Shown here: piece after piece, positions 49,287 to 63,800 of the stretch
Numbering within the stretch: position 1 is the first letter of the stretch
Layout of the letters: each line of letters begins with the position of its first letter
Source of the DNA: Hydractinia symbiolongicarpus
Taxonomy: Eukaryota; Cnidaria; Hydrozoa; Anthoathecata; Hydractiniidae
Length of the DNA stretch: 64,000 bases
Reading direction: 5' to 3'
NCBI RefSeq assembly: GCF_029227915.1
Contig: NC_079876.1
Location: 36,749,828 to 36,813,827 of the forward strand
The notes under the pieces: model-generated
Seen by the model: only the letters and a program-made list of their open reading frames with translations
Databases searched by the model: none
What the model was told of the DNA's origin: nothing
Program-made: the position numbers and the translations under genes

Positions 49287-51520
49287 AATTACACTGGGCG
49301 CTGTGGTAGCGCTTCAATTAAAAATTAAGATAAAAAAGTCATTTTTCGCTGTGGGACCAATCCTAGCCGTTAGCGCGCGCTGAATTAATAGATACAGTTT
49401 CAAATACTACATTTCACTGATTTTCTAACGGTGTCAGTCCGTTTGAGTTTCAACGGTTGGGTCACATATTCGACCAACATGTTTTTAGCGATATTTATCT
49501 GATATTACTAGGTTGTATGGCTTTTAACAGTGAAACAATTGACTGTCGGGCTAAATTGAACTGATTTTGGACTGTGACCTTAAAAGTGTTATAAGTGAGA
49601 CAAGTGTACTCCAAGAAATAACATTCTTTGTAATTTGACATGATTGCCGGAACTCAGCGATTACACTGGGCTCTGTGGTAACGCTTCATTTAAGAATTTA
49701 GAAAAATAAGTCTTTCTTTACTGTGGAACCAATCCTAGCCGTTACCGCGCACTGAAGAAATAGCGACAATTTCAAAAACTACATTTCATTGTCTTTCTAA
49801 CAGTATCAATCCGTTTGAGTTACAACGGTTGAGTCACATATTCGTACTAGCATGTACTTCGTCCTATTTTTCCGGTATTACTAGGTTGTATGGCTTTTAA
49901 CAGTGAAACGATTGACTGTGGGACTTAATTGAACTGATTATGGACTGTGACCTTATAAATCTTAAAGTGAGAAAATTGGACTCCAAGAAATAACATTCTT
50001 CCTAATTTGACATGATTGCCGAAACTCAGCAATTACACTGGGCGCTGTGGTAGCGCTTCAATTAAAAATTAAGATAAAAAAGTCATTTTTTGCTGTGGGA
50101 CCAATCCTAGCCGTTAGCGCGCGCTGAATTAATGGATACAGTTTCAAATACTACATTTCACTGATTTTGTAACGGTGTCAGTCCGTTTGAGTTTCAATGG
50201 TTGGGTCACATATTCGACCAACATGTATTTAGCGATATTTATCTGATATTACTAGGTTGCATCGCTTTTAACAGTGAAACAATTGACTGTCGGGCAAAAT
50301 TGAACTGATTTTGGACTGTGACCTTATAAGTGTTATAAGTGAGACAAGTGTACTCCAAGAAATAACATTCTTTGTAATTTGACATGATTGCCGGAACTCA
50401 GCGATTACACTGGGCGCTGTGGTAACGCTTCATTTAAGAATTTAGATAAATAAGTCATTCTTTACTGTGGGACCAATCCTAGCCGTTATCGCGCACTGAA
50501 GAAATAGCGGCAATTTCAAAGAATACATTTCATTGTCTTTCTAACAGTATCAATCCGTTTGAGTTACAACGGTTGAGTCACATATTCGTACCAACATGTA
50601 TTTCGTCTTATTTTTCCGGTATTACTAGGTTGTATGGCTTTTAACAGTGAAACGATTGACTGTGGGACTAAATTGAACTGATTTTGAACTAAGACCTTAT
50701 AAATGGTATAAGTGAGACAAGTGGACTCCAAGAAATAACATTCTTTGTAATTTGACATGATTGCCGGAACTCAGCGATTACACTGGGCTCTGTGGTAACG
50801 CTTCATTTAAGAATTTAGAAAAATAAGTCTTTCTTTACTGTGGGACCAATCCTAGCCGTTATCGCGCACTGAAGAAATAGCGACAATTTCAAAAACTACA
50901 TTTCATTGTCTTTCTAACAGTACCAATCCGTTTGAGTTACAACGGTTGAGTCACATATTCGTACTAGCATGTATTTCGTCCTATTTTTCCGGTATTACTA
51001 GGTTGTATGGCTTTTAACAGTGAAACGATTGACTGTGGGACTTAATTGAACTGATTATGGACTGTGACCTTATAAATGTTAAAGTGAGAAAATTGGACTC
51101 CAAGAAATAACATTCTTCCTAATTTGACATGATTGCCGAAACTCAGCAATTACACTGGGCGCTGTGGTAGCGCTTCAATTAAAAATTAAGATAAAAAAGT
51201 CATTTTTTGCTGTGGGACCAATCCTAGCCGTTATCGCGCACTGAAGAAATAGCGGCAATTTCAAAAACTACATTTCATTGTCTTTCTAACAGTATCAATC
51301 CGTTTGAGTTACAACGGTTGAGTCACATATTCGTACCAACATGTATTTCGTCCTATTTTTCCGGTATTACTAGGTTGTATGGCTTTTAACAGTGAAACGA
51401 TTGACTGTGGGACTAAATTGAACTGATTTTGGACTAAGACCTTATAAATGGTATAAGTGAGACAAGTGGACTCCAAGAAATAACATTCTTTGTAATTTGA
51501 CATGATTGCCGGAACTCAGC
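49287..51520 (+). repeat. C/A alternating monomers
   Basis: Starts: 49287 C, 49659 A, 50031 C, 50403 A, 50776 A, 51148 C/A chimera. Class B drops out here. A monomers carry GGGCTCTGTGGTAACG, AGAAAAATAAGTCTTTC, CGTACTAGCATG and, in part, GACTAAGACC. The 51148 monomer has a C head up to CCTAGCCGTTA and class A sequence after it (TCGCGCACTGAAG). 50776 and 51521 are 745 bp apart and closely alike. Confidence 0.83.
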
Positions 51521-54499
51521 GATTACACTGGGCTCTGTGGTAACGCTTCATTTAAGAATATAGAAAAATAAGTCTTTCTTTACTGTGGGACCAATCCTAG
51601 CCGTTATCTCGCACTGAAGAAATAGCGACAATTTCAAAAACTACATTTCATTGTCTTTCTAACAGAATCAATCCGTTTGAGTTACAACGGTTGAGTCACA
51701 TATTCGTACTAGCATGTATTTCGTCCTATTTTTCCGGTATTACTAGGTTGTATGGCTTTTAACAGTGAAACGATTGACTGTGGGACTTAATTGAACTGAT
51801 TATGGACTGTGACCTTATAAATGTTAAAGCGAGAAAATTGGACTCCAAGAAATAACATTCTTCCTAATTTGACATGATTGCCGAAACTCAGCAATTACAC
51901 TGGGCGCTGTGGTAGCACTTCAATTAAAAATTAAGATAAAAAAGTCATTTTTTGCTGTGGGACCAATCCTAGCCGTTAGCGCGCGCTGAATTAATGGATG
52001 CAGTTTCAAATACTACATTTCACTGATTTTCTAACGGTGTCAGTCCGTTTGAGTTTCAACGGTTGGGTCACATATTCGACCAACATGTATTTAGCGATAT
52101 TTATCTGATATTACTAGGTTGCACCGCTTCTAACAGTGAAACAATTGACTGTCGGGCTAAATTGAACTGATTTTGGACTGTGACATTATAAGTGTTATAA
52201 GTGAGACAAGTGGACTCCAAGAAATAACATTCTTCTTAATTTGATATGATTGCCGGAACTCAGCGATTACACTGGGCGCTGTGGTAACGCTTCATTTAAG
52301 AATTTAGATAAATAAGTCATTCTTTACTGTGGGCTCAATCCTAGCCGTTCTCGCGCACTGAAGAAATAGCGACAATTTCAAAAACTAAATTTCATTGTCT
52401 TTCTAACAGTATCAATCCGTTTGAGTTACAACGGTTGAGTCACATATTCGTACCAACATGTTTTTCGTCCTATTTTTCCGGTATTACTAGTTTGTATGGC
52501 TTTTAACAGTGAAATGATTGACTATGGGACTAAATTGAACTGATTTTGGACTGTGACCTTATAAATGTTATAAAGGAGACAAGTGGACTCCAAGAGATAA
52601 CATTCTTTTTAATTTGACATGATTGCCGGAACTCAGCGATTACACTGGGCGCTGTGGTAACGCTTCATTTAAGAATTTAGATAAATAAGTCATTCTTTAC
52701 TGTGAGACCAATCCTAGCCGTTTTCGCGCACTGAAGAAATAGCGGCAATTTCAAAAACTACATTTCATTGTCTTTCTAACAGTATCAATCCGTTTGAATT
52801 ACAACGGTTGAGTCACATATTCGTACCAACATGTATTTCGTCCTATTTTTCCGGTATTACTAGGTTGTATGGCTTTTAACAGTGAAACGATTGACTGTGG
52901 GACTAAATTGAACTGACTTTGGACTAAGACCTTATAAATGGTATAAGTGAGACAAGTGGACTCCAAGAAATAACATTCTTTGTAATTTGACATGATTGCC
53001 GGAACTCAGCGATTACACTGGGCTCTGTGGTAACGCTTCATTTAAGAATTTAGAAAAATAAGTCTTTCTTTACTGTGGGACCAATCCTAGCCGTTATCGC
53101 GCACTGAAGAAATAGCGACAATTTCAAAAACTACATTTCATTGTCTTTCTAACAGAATCAATCCGTTTGAGTTACAACGGTTGAGTCACATATTCGTACT
53201 AGCATGTATTTCGTCCTATTTTTCCGGTATTACTAGGTTGTATGGCTTTTAACAGTGAAACGATTGACTGTGGGACTTAATTGAACTGATTATGGACTGT
53301 GACCTTATAAATGTTAAAGCGAGAAAATTGGACTACAAGAAATAACATTCTTCCTAATTTGACATGATTGCCGAAACTCAGCAATTACACTGGGCGCTGT
53401 GGTAGCGCTTCAATTAAAAATTAAGATAAAAAAGTCATTTTTTGCTGTGGGACCAATCCTAGCCGTTAGCGCGCGCTGAATTAATGGATGCAGTTTCAAA
53501 TACTACATTTCACTGATTTTCTAACGGTGTCAGTCCGTTTGAGTTTCAACGGTTGGGTCACATATTCGACCAACATGTATTTAGCGATATTTATCTGATA
53601 TTACTAGGTTGCACCGCTTCTAACAGTGAAACAATTGACTGTCGGGCTAAATTGAACTGATTTTGGACTGTGACCTTATAAGTGTTATAAGTGAGACAAG
53701 TGGACTCCAAGAAATAACATTCTTCTTAATTTGATATGATTGCCGGAACTCAGCGATTACACTGGGCGCTGTGGTAACGCTTCATTTAAGAATTTAGATA
53801 AATAAGTCATTCTTTACTGTGGGCTCAATCCTAGCCGTTCTCGCGCACTGAAGAAATAGCGACAATTTCAAAAACTAAATTTCATTGTCTTTCTAACAGT
53901 ATCAATCCGTTTGAGTTACAACGGTTGAGTCACATATTCGTACCAACATGTTTTTCGTCCTATTTTTCCGGTATTACTAGTTTGTATGGCTTTTAACAGT
54001 GAAACGATTGACTATGGGACTAAATTGAACTGATTTTGGACTGTGACCTTATAAATGTTATAAAGGAGACAAGTGGACTCCAAGAGATAACATTCTTTTT
54101 AATTTGACATGATTGCCGGAACTCAGCGATTACACTGGGCGCTGTGGTAACGCTTCATTTAAGAATTTAGATAAATAAGTCATTCTTTACTGTGAGACCA
54201 ATCCTAGCCGTTTTCGCGCACTGAAGAAATAGCGACAATTTCAAAAACTACATTTCATTGTCTTTCTAACAGTATCAATCCGTTTGAGTTACAACGGTTG
54301 AGTCACATATTCGTACTAACATGCATTTCGTCCTATTTTTCCGCTATTACTAGGTTGTATGGCTTTTAACAGTGAAACGATTGACTGTGGGACCTAATTG
54401 AACTGATTATGGACTGTGACCTTATAAATGTTAAAGTGACAAAATTGCACTCCAAGAAATAACATTCTTCCTAATTTGACATGATTGCCGAAACTCAGC
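51521..54499 (+). repeat. A-C-A-A tetramer, 1490-bp period, two copies
   Basis: Copy 1 starts: 51521 A, 51893 C, 52265 A, 52638 A. Copy 2 starts: 53011 A, 53383 C, 53755 A, 54128 A. Shared private states: TAACAGAATCAATCC, GTTAAAGCGAGAAAA, AATGGATGCAG, GTTGCACCGCTTC, GTGGGCTCAATCC, CCGTTCTCGC, TACTAGTTTGTATGG, TAAAGGAGAC and CAAGAGATAAC. The many shared changes show a recent duplication of an already diverged tetramer. Confidence 0.92.
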
Positions 54500-57400
54500 A
54501 ATTACACTGGGCGCTGTGGTAGCGCTTCAATTAAAAATTAAGATAAAAAAGTCATTTTTTTACTGTGGGACAATCCTAGCCGTTAGCGCGCACTGAATTA
54601 ATAGATACAGTTTCAAATACTACATTTCACTGATTTTCTAACGGTGTCAGTCCGTTTGAGTTACAACGGTTGGGTCACATATTCGACCAACATGTATTTA
54701 GCGATATTTATCTGATATTACTAGGTTGCATCGCTTTTAACAGTGAGACAATTGACTGTCGGGCTAAATTGAACTGATTTTGGACTGTGACCTTATAAGT
54801 GTTATAAGTGAGACAAGTGGACTCCAAGAAATAACATTCTTCTTAATTTGATATGATTGCCGGAACTCAGCGATTACACTGGGCGCTGTGGTAGCGCTTC
54901 ATTTAAAAATTTAGATTAATAAGTCATTTTTTACTGTGGAACCATTCCTAGCCGTTATCGCGCGCTGAAGAAACAGCGACAGTTTCAAAACTACATTTCA
55001 TTGACTTTCTAACGGTATCAATCCGCTTCAGTTACGACGGTTGCGTCACATATTCGTACCAACTTGTATTTAGCGATATTTTTCTCCTAATATTAGGTTG
55101 CATCGCTTTCAACAGTGAAACGATTGACTGTGGGACTAAATTGAACTGATTTTGGACTGTGACATTATAAATGGTATAAGTGAGACAAGTGGACTCCAAA
55201 AATAACATTCTTTGTAATTTGACGTAATTGCTGGAACTTAGCGATTACACTGGGCGCTGTGGTAACGCTTCATTTAAGAATTTAGATAAATAAGTCATTC
55301 TTTACTGTGGGACCAATCCTAGCCGTTATCGCGCACTGAAGAATTAGCGACAATTTCAAAAACTACATTTCATTGTCTTTCTAACAGTATCAATCCGTTT
55401 GAGTTACAACGGTTGAGTCACATATTCGTACCAACATGTATTTCGTCCTATTATTCCGGTATTACTAGGTTGTATGGCTTTTAACAGTGAAACGATTGAC
55501 TGTGAGACTAAATTGAACTGATTTTGGACTGTGACCTTATAAATGGTATAAGTGAGACTAGTGGACTCCAAGAAATAACATTCTTTGTAATTTGACATGA
55601 TTGCCGGCACTCAGCGATTACACTGGGCTCTGTGGTAACGCTTCATTTAAGAATTTAGATAAATAAGTCATTCTTTACTGTGGGACCAAACCTAGCCGTT
55701 ATCGCGCACTGAAGAAATAGCGACAATTTCAAAAACTACATTTCATTGTCTTTCTAACAGTATGAATCCGTTTGAGTTACAACGGTTGAGTCACATATTC
55801 GTACTAACATGTATTTCGTCCTATTTTTCCGGTATTACTAGGTTGTATGGCTTTTAACAGTGAAACGATTGACTGTGGGACTTAATTGAACTGATTATGG
55901 ACTGTGACCTTATAAATGTTAAAGTGAGAAAATTGGACTCCAAAAAATAACATTCTTCCTAATTTGACATGATAGCCGAAACTCAGCAATTACACTGGGC
56001 GCTGTGGTAGCGCTTCAATTAAAAATTAAGATAAAAAAGCCATTTTTTGCTGTGGGACCAATCCTAGCCGTTAGCGCGCGCTGAATTAATAGATACAGTT
56101 TCAAATAGTACATTTCACTGATTTTCTAACGGTGTCAGTCCGTTTGAGTTTCAACGGTTGGGTCACATATTCGACCAACATGTATTTAGCGATATTTATC
56201 TGATATTACTAGGTTGCATCACTTTTAACGGTGAAACAATTGACTGTCGGGCTAAATTGAACTGATTTTGGACTGTGACCTTATAAGTGTTATAAGTGAG
56301 ACAAGTAGACTCCTAGAAATAACATTCTTCTTAATTTGATATGAACGCCGGAATTCAGCGATTACAGTGGGCGCTGTAGTAGCGCTTCATTTAAAAATTT
56401 AGATTAATAAGTCATTTTTTACTGTGGAACCATTCCTAGCCGTTATCGCGCGCTGAAGAAACAGCGACAGTTTCAAAAATTACATTTCATTGACTTTCTA
56501 ACGGTATCAATCCGCTTCAGTTACAACGGTTGCGTCACATATTCGTACCAACTTGTATTTAGCGATATTTTTCTCCTATTATTAGGTTGCATTGCTTTTA
56601 ACAGTGAAACGATTGACTGTGGGACTAAATTGAACTGATTTTGGACTGTGACCTTATAAATGGTATAAGTGAGACAAGTGGACTCCAAGAAATAACATTC
56701 TTTGTAATTTGACATGATTGCCGGAACTCAGCGATTACACTGGACGCTGTGGTAACGCTTCATTTAAGAATATAGATAAATAAGTCATTCTTTACTGTGG
56801 GACCAATCCTAGCAATTATCGCGCACTGAAGAAATAGCGACAATTTCAAAAACTACATTTCATTGTCTTTCTAACAGTATGAATCCGTTTGAGTTACAAC
56901 GGTTGAGTCACATATTCGTACCAACATGTATTTCGTCCTATTTTTCCTGTATTACTAGGTTGTATGGCTTTTAACAGTGAAACGATTGACTGTGGGACTT
57001 AATTGAACTGATTATGGACTGTGACCTTATAAATGTTAAAGTGAGAAAATTGGACTCCAAGAAATAACATTCTTCCTAATTTGACATGATTGCCGAAACT
57101 CAGCAATTACACTGGGCGCTGTGGTAGCGCTTCAATTAAAAATAAGATAAAAAAGTCATTTTTTGCTGTGGGACCAATCCTAGCCGTTAGCGCGCGCTGA
57201 ATTAATAGATACAGTTTCAAATACTACATTTCACTGATTTTCTAACGGTGTCAGTCCGTTTGAGTTTCAACGGTTGGGTCACATATTTGACCAACATGTA
57301 TTTAGCGATATTTATCTGATATTACTAGGTTGCATCGCTTTTAACAGTGAAACAATTGACTGTCGGGCTAAATTGAACCGATTTTGGACTGTGACCTTAT

Positions 57401-57847
57401 AAGTGTTATAAGTGGACAAGTGGACGCCAAGAAATAACATTCTTTTTAATTTGATATGATTGCCGGAACTCAACGATTACACTGGGCGCTGTGGTAGCGC
57501 TTCATTTAAGAAATTAGATTAATTAGTCATTTCTTACTGTGGAACCATTCCTAGCCGTTGTCGCGCGCTGAAGAAACAGCGACAGTTTCAAAAACTACAT
57601 TTCATTGACTTTCTAACGGTATCAATCCGCTTCAGTTACAACGGTTGAGTCACATATTCGTACCAACATGTATTTCGTCCTATTTTTCCGGCATTACTAG
57701 GTTGTATGGCTTTTAACAGTGAAACGATTGACTGTGAGACTAAATTGAACTGACTTTGGACTGTGACCTTATAAATGGTATAAGTGAGACTAGTGGACTC
57801 CAAGAATTAACATTCTTTGTAATTTGACATGATTGCCGGAACTCAGC
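54500..57847 (+). repeat. C-B-A(-A) repeats
   Basis: Starts: 54500 C, 54872 B, 55243 A, 55616 A, 55988 C, 56360 B, 56733 A, 57105 C, 57475 B/A chimera. The pattern is C-B-A-A, then C-B-A, then C-B/A. Small private indels are common: a lost C in GTGGGACAATCC near 54566, a lost A in CAAAACTAC near 54985, and a 2-bp loss in AAGTGGACAAG near 57414. The back of 55243 (TATTATTCCGG, TGTGAGACTAAAT, GAGACTAGTGG) recurs in the monomers at 57475 and 58965. Confidence 0.82.
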
Positions 57848-60821
57848 GATTACACTGGGCGCTGTGGTAACGCTTCATTTAAGAATTTAGATAAATAAGT
57901 CATTCTTTACTGTGGGACCAATCCTAGCCGTTATCGCGCACTGAAGAAATAGCGACAATTTCAAAAACTAACTTTCATTGTCTTTGTAACAGTATCAATC
58001 CGTTTGAGTTACAACGGTTGAGTCACATATTCTTACTAACATGTATTTCGTCCTATTTTTCCGGTATTACTAGGTTGTATGGCTTTTAACAATGAAACGA
58101 TTGACGGTAGGACTTAATTGAACTGATTATGGACTGTGACCTTATAAATGTTAAAGTGAGAAAATTGGACTCCAAGAAATAACATTCTTCCTAGTTTGAC
58201 ATGATTGCCGAAACTCAGCAATTACACTGGGCGCTGTGGTAGCGCTTCATTTAAAAATTAAGATAAAAAAGCCATTTTTTGCTGTGGGACCAATCCTAGC
58301 CGTTAGCGCGCGCTGAATTAATAGATACAGTTTCAAATACTACATTTCACTGATTTTCTAACGGTGTCAGTCCGTTTGAATTTCAACGGTTTGGTCACAT
58401 AATCGACCAACATGTATTTAGCGATATTTATCTGATATTACTAGTTTGCATCGCTTTTAACAGTGAAACAATTGACTGTCGGGCTAAATTGAACTCATTT
58501 TGGACTGTGACCTTATAAGTGTTATAAGTGAGACAATTGGACTCCAAGAAGAAACATTCTTCTTAATTTGATATGATTGCCGGAACTCAGCGATTACACT
58601 GGGCGCTGTGGTAGCGCTTCATTTAAAAATTTAGATTAATAAGTCATTTTTTACTGTGGAACCATTCCTAGCCGTTATCGCGCGCTGAAGAAACAGCGAC
58701 GGTTTCAAAAACTACATTTCATTGACTTTCTAACGGTATCAATCCGCTTCAGTTACAACGGTTGCGTCACATATTCGTACCAACTTGTATTTAGCGATAT
58801 TTTTCTCCTATTATTAGGTTGCATCGCTTTTAACAGTGAAACGATTGACTGTGGGACTAAATTGAACTGATTTTGGACTGTGACCTTATAAATGGTATAA
58901 GTGAGACAAGTGGACTCCAAGAAATGACATTCTTTGTAATTTGACATGATTGCCGGAACTCAGCGATTACACTGGGCGCTGTGGTAACGCTTCATTTAAG
59001 AATTTAGATAAATAAGTCATTCTTTACTGTGGGACCAATCCTAGCCGTTATCGCGCACTGAAGAAATAGCGACAATTTCAAAAACTACATTTCATTGTCT
59101 TTCTAACAGAAAATCCGTTTGAGTTACAACGGTTGAGTCACATATTCGTACCAACATGTATTTCGTCCTATTATTCCGGTATTACTAGGTTGTATGGCTT
59201 TTAACAGTGAAACGATTGACTGTGAGACTAAATTGAACTGACTTTGGACTGTGACCTTATAAATGGTATAAGTGAGACTAGTGGACTCCAAGAATTAACA
59301 TTCTTTGTAATTTGACATGATTGCCGGAACTCAGCGATTACACTGGGCGCTGTGGTAACGCTTCATTTAAGAATTTAGATAAATAAGTCATTCTTTACTG
59401 TGGGACCAATCCTAGCCGTTATCGCGCACTGAAGAAATAGCGACAATTTCAAAAACTACCTTTCATTGTCTTTCTAACAGTATCAATCCGTTTGAGTTAC
59501 AACGGTTGAGTCACATATTCTTACTAACATGTATTTCGTCCTATTTTTCCGGTATTACTAGGTTGTATGGCTTTTAACAATGAAACGATTGACGGTAGGA
59601 CTTAATTGAACTGATTATGGACTGTGACCTTATAAATGTTAAAGTAAGAAAATTGGACTCCAAGAAATAACATTCTTCCTAATTTGACATGATTGCCGAA
59701 ACTCAGCAATTACACTGGGCGCTGTGGTAGCGCTTCATTTAAAAATTAAGATAAAAAAGCCATTTTTTGCTGTGGGACCAATCCTAGCCGTTAGCGCGCG
59801 CTGAATTAATAGATACAGTTTCAAATACTACATTTCACTGATTTTCTAACGGTGTCAGTCCGTTTGAATTTCAACGGTTTGGTCACATAATCGACCAACA
59901 TGTATTTAGCGATAATTATCTGATATTACTAGTTTGCATCGCTTTTAACAGTGAAACAATTGACTGTCGGGCTAAATTGAACTGATTTTGGACTGTGACC
60001 TTATAAGTGTTATAAGTGAGACAAGTGGACTCCAAGAAGTAACATTCTTCTTAATTTGATATGATTGCCGGAACTCAGCGATTACACTGGGCGCTGTGGT
60101 AGCGCTTCATTTAAAAATTTAGATTAATAAGTCATTTTTTACTGTGGGACCAATCCTAGCCATTATTGCGCACTGAAGAAATAGCGACAATTTCAAAAAC
60201 TACATTTCATTGACTTTCTAACGGTATCAATCCGCTTCAGTTACAACGGTTGCGTCACATATTCGTACCAACTTGTATTTAGCGATATTTTTCTCCTATT
60301 ATTAGGTTGCATCGCTTTTAACAGTGAAACGATTGACTGTGGGACTAAATTGAACTGATTTTGGACTGTGACCTTAAATGGTATAAGTGAGACAAGTGGA
60401 CTCCAAGAAATAACATTCTTTGTAATTTGACATGATTGCCGGAACTCATCGATTACACTGGGCGCTGTCGTAGCGCTTCAATTAAAAATTAAGATAAAAA
60501 AGTCATTTTTTTACTGCGGGACTATTCATAGCCGGTATCGCGCGCTGAAAAAATAGAGACAGCTTCAAAAACTACATTTCATTTACTTTCTAACGATATC
60601 AATCCGCTTCAGTTACAATGGTTGCGTCACATATTCGTACCAACTTGTATTTAGCGATATTTTTCTCCTATTATTATTTGCATCGCTTTTAACAGTGAAA
60701 CGATTGACTGTGGGACTAAATTGAACTGATTTTGGACTGTGACCTTAAATGGTATAAGTGAGACAAGTGGACTCCAAGAAATAACATTCTTTGTAATTTG
60801 ACATGATTGCCGAAACTCAGC
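57848..60821 (+). repeat. A-C-B-A tetramer, 1488-bp period, two copies
   Basis: Copy 1 starts: 57848 A, 58220 C, 58592 B, 58965 A. Copy 2 starts: 59336 A, 59708 C, 60080 B with an A patch, 60451 C/B. Shared private states are ATTCTTACTAAC (58030 and 59518), GACGGTAGGAC, GGTTTGGTCACATAATCG, CTAGTTTGCATCG and AAGAATTAACATTC. The last monomer of copy 2 is unrelated and strongly mutated, so copy 2 is really three monomers plus the half-monomer before it. Confidence 0.88.
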
Positions 60822-63800
60822 GATTACACTGGGCGCTGTGGTAACGCTTCATTTAAGAATTTAGATAAGTAAGTCATTCTTTACTGTGGGACCAATCCTA
60901 GCCGTTATCGCGCACTGAAGAAACAGCGACAATTTCAAAAATTACATTTCAATAACATTCTAACGGTATCAATCTGCTTCAGTGACAGCGGTTGAGTCAC
61001 ATATTCGTACCAACATGTATTTCGTGATATTTTTCCGGTATTACTAGGTTGTATGGCTTTTAACACTGAAACGAATGACTGTGGGACTTAATTGAACTGA
61101 CTATGGACTGTGACCTTATGAATGTTAAAGTGAGACAATTGGACTCCAAGAAATAACATTCTTCCTAATTTGACATGATTGCCGAAACTCAGCAATCACA
61201 CTGGGCGCTGTGGTAGCGCTTCAATTAAAAATTAAGATAAAAAAGTCATTTTTTGCTGCGGCACCAATCCTAGCCGTTAGCGCGCGCAGAATTAATAGAT
61301 ACAGTTTCAAATACTACATTTCACTGATTTTCTAACGGTGTCAGTCCGTTTGAGATTCAACGGTTGGGTCACATATTCGACCAACATGTATTTAGCGATA
61401 TTTATCTGATATTACTAGGTTGCATCGCTTTTAACAGTGAAACGATTGACTGTGGGACTAAATTGAACTGATTTTGGACTGTGACCTTATAAATGGTATA
61501 AGTGAGACAAGTGGACTCTAGGAAGTTACATTCTTTGTAATTTGACATGATTGCCGGAACTCAGCGATTACACTGGGCGCTGTGGTAACGCTTCATTTAA
61601 GAATTTAGATAAATAAGTCATTCTTTACTGTGGGACCAATCCTAGCCGTTATCGCGCACTGAAGAAATAGCGACAATTTCAAAAACTACATTTCATTGTC
61701 TTTCTAACAGTATCAATCCGTTTGAGTTACAACGGTTGAGTCACATATTCGTACCAACATGTATTTCGTCCTATTTTTCCGGTATTACTAGGTTGTTTGG
61801 CTTTAACAGTGAAACGATTAACTGTGGGACTTAATTGAACTGATTATTGACTGTGACCTTAAAAATGTTATAAATGAGACAAGTGGACTCCAAGAAATAA
61901 TATTCTTTTTAATTTGACATGATTGCCGGAACTCAGCGATTACACAGGGCGCGGTGGTAGCGCTTCAATTAAAAATTAGGATAAAAAGTCATTTTGCACT
62001 GTGGGACCAATCCTAGCCGAAATCGCGCGCTGAAGAAATAACGACAGTTTCAAAAACTACATTTCAATAACATTCTAACGGTATCAATCCGCTTCAGTTA
62101 CAGCGGTTGAGTCACATATTCGTACCAACATGTATTTCGTGATATTTTTCCGGTATTACTCGGTTGTATGGCTTTTAACAGTGAAACGATTGACTGTGGG
62201 ACTTAATTGAACTGATTATGGACTGTGACCTTATAAATGTTATAGTGAGAAAAATGGACTCCAAGAAATAACATTCTTCCTAATTTGACATGATTGCCGA
62301 AACTCAGCAATTACACTGGGCGCTGTGGTAGCGCTTCAATTAAAAATTAAGATAAAAAAGTCATTTTTTGCTGTGGCACCAATCCTAGCCGTTAGCGCGC
62401 GCAGAATTAATAGATACAGTTTCAAATACTACATTTCACTGATTTTCTAACGGTGTCAGTCCGTTTGAGTTTCAACGGTTGGGTCACATATTCGACCAAC
62501 ATGTATTTAGCCATATTTATCTGATATTACTAGGTTGCATCGCTTTTAACAGTGAAACAATTGACTGTCGGTCTAAATTGAACTGATTTTGGACTGTAAC
62601 CTTATAAGTGTTATAAGTGAGACAAGTTGACTCCAAGAAATAACATTCTTCTTAATTTGATATGATTGCCGGAACTCAGCGATTACATTGGGCGCTGTGG
62701 TAGCGCTTCATTTAAAAATGTAGATTAATAAGCCATTTTTTACTGTGGAACCATTCCTAGCCGTTATTGCGCGCTGAAGAAACAGCGACAGTTTCAAAAA
62801 CTACATTTCATTGACTTTCTAACGGTATCAATCTGCTTCAGTTACAGCGAATGCGTCACATATTCGTACCAACTTGTAATGAGCTATATTTTTCTCCTAT
62901 TATTAGGTTGCATCGCTTTTAACAGTGAAACGACTGACTGTGGGACTAAATTGAACTGATTTTGGACTGTGACCTTATAAATAGTATAAGTGAGACAAGT
63001 GGTCTCCAAGAAATAACATTCTTTGTAATTTGACATGATTGCCGGAACTCAGCGATTACACTGGGCGCTGTGGTAACGCTTCATTTAAGAATTTAGATAA
63101 ATAAGTCATTCTTTACTGTGGGACCAATCCTAGCCGTTATCGCGCACTGAAGAAATAGCGACAATTTCAAAAACTACATTTCATTGTCTTTCTAACAGTA
63201 TCAATCCGTTTGAGTTACAACGGTTGTGTCACATATTCATACCAACATGTATTTCGTCCTATTTTTCCGGTATTACTAGGTTGTATGGCTTTTAACAGTG
63301 AAATGATTAACTGTGGGACTTAATTGAACTGATTATTGACTGTGACCTTAAAAATGTTATAAGTGAGACAAGTGGACTCCAAGAAATAATATTCTTTTTA
63401 ATTTGACATGATTGCCGGAACTCAGCGATTACACAGGGCGCGGTGGTAGCGCTTCAATTAAAAATTAGGATAAAAAGTCATTTTTTACTGTGGGACCAAT
63501 CCTAGCCGAAATCGTGCGCTGAAGTAATAACGACAGTTTCAAAAACTACATTTCATTGACTTTTTAACGGTAACAGTCCGTTCGAGTTACAACCGTTGGG
63601 TCACATATTCGTACCAACATGTATTTACCGATATTTTTCCGGTATTACTAGGTTGCATCGCTTTTAACAGTGAAACGATTGACTGTGGGACTTAATTGAA
63701 CTGATTATGGACTGTGACCTTAAAAATGTGAAAGTGAGACAATTGGACTCCAAGATATAACATTCTTCTTAATTTGACGTGATTGTCGGAACTCAGCGAT

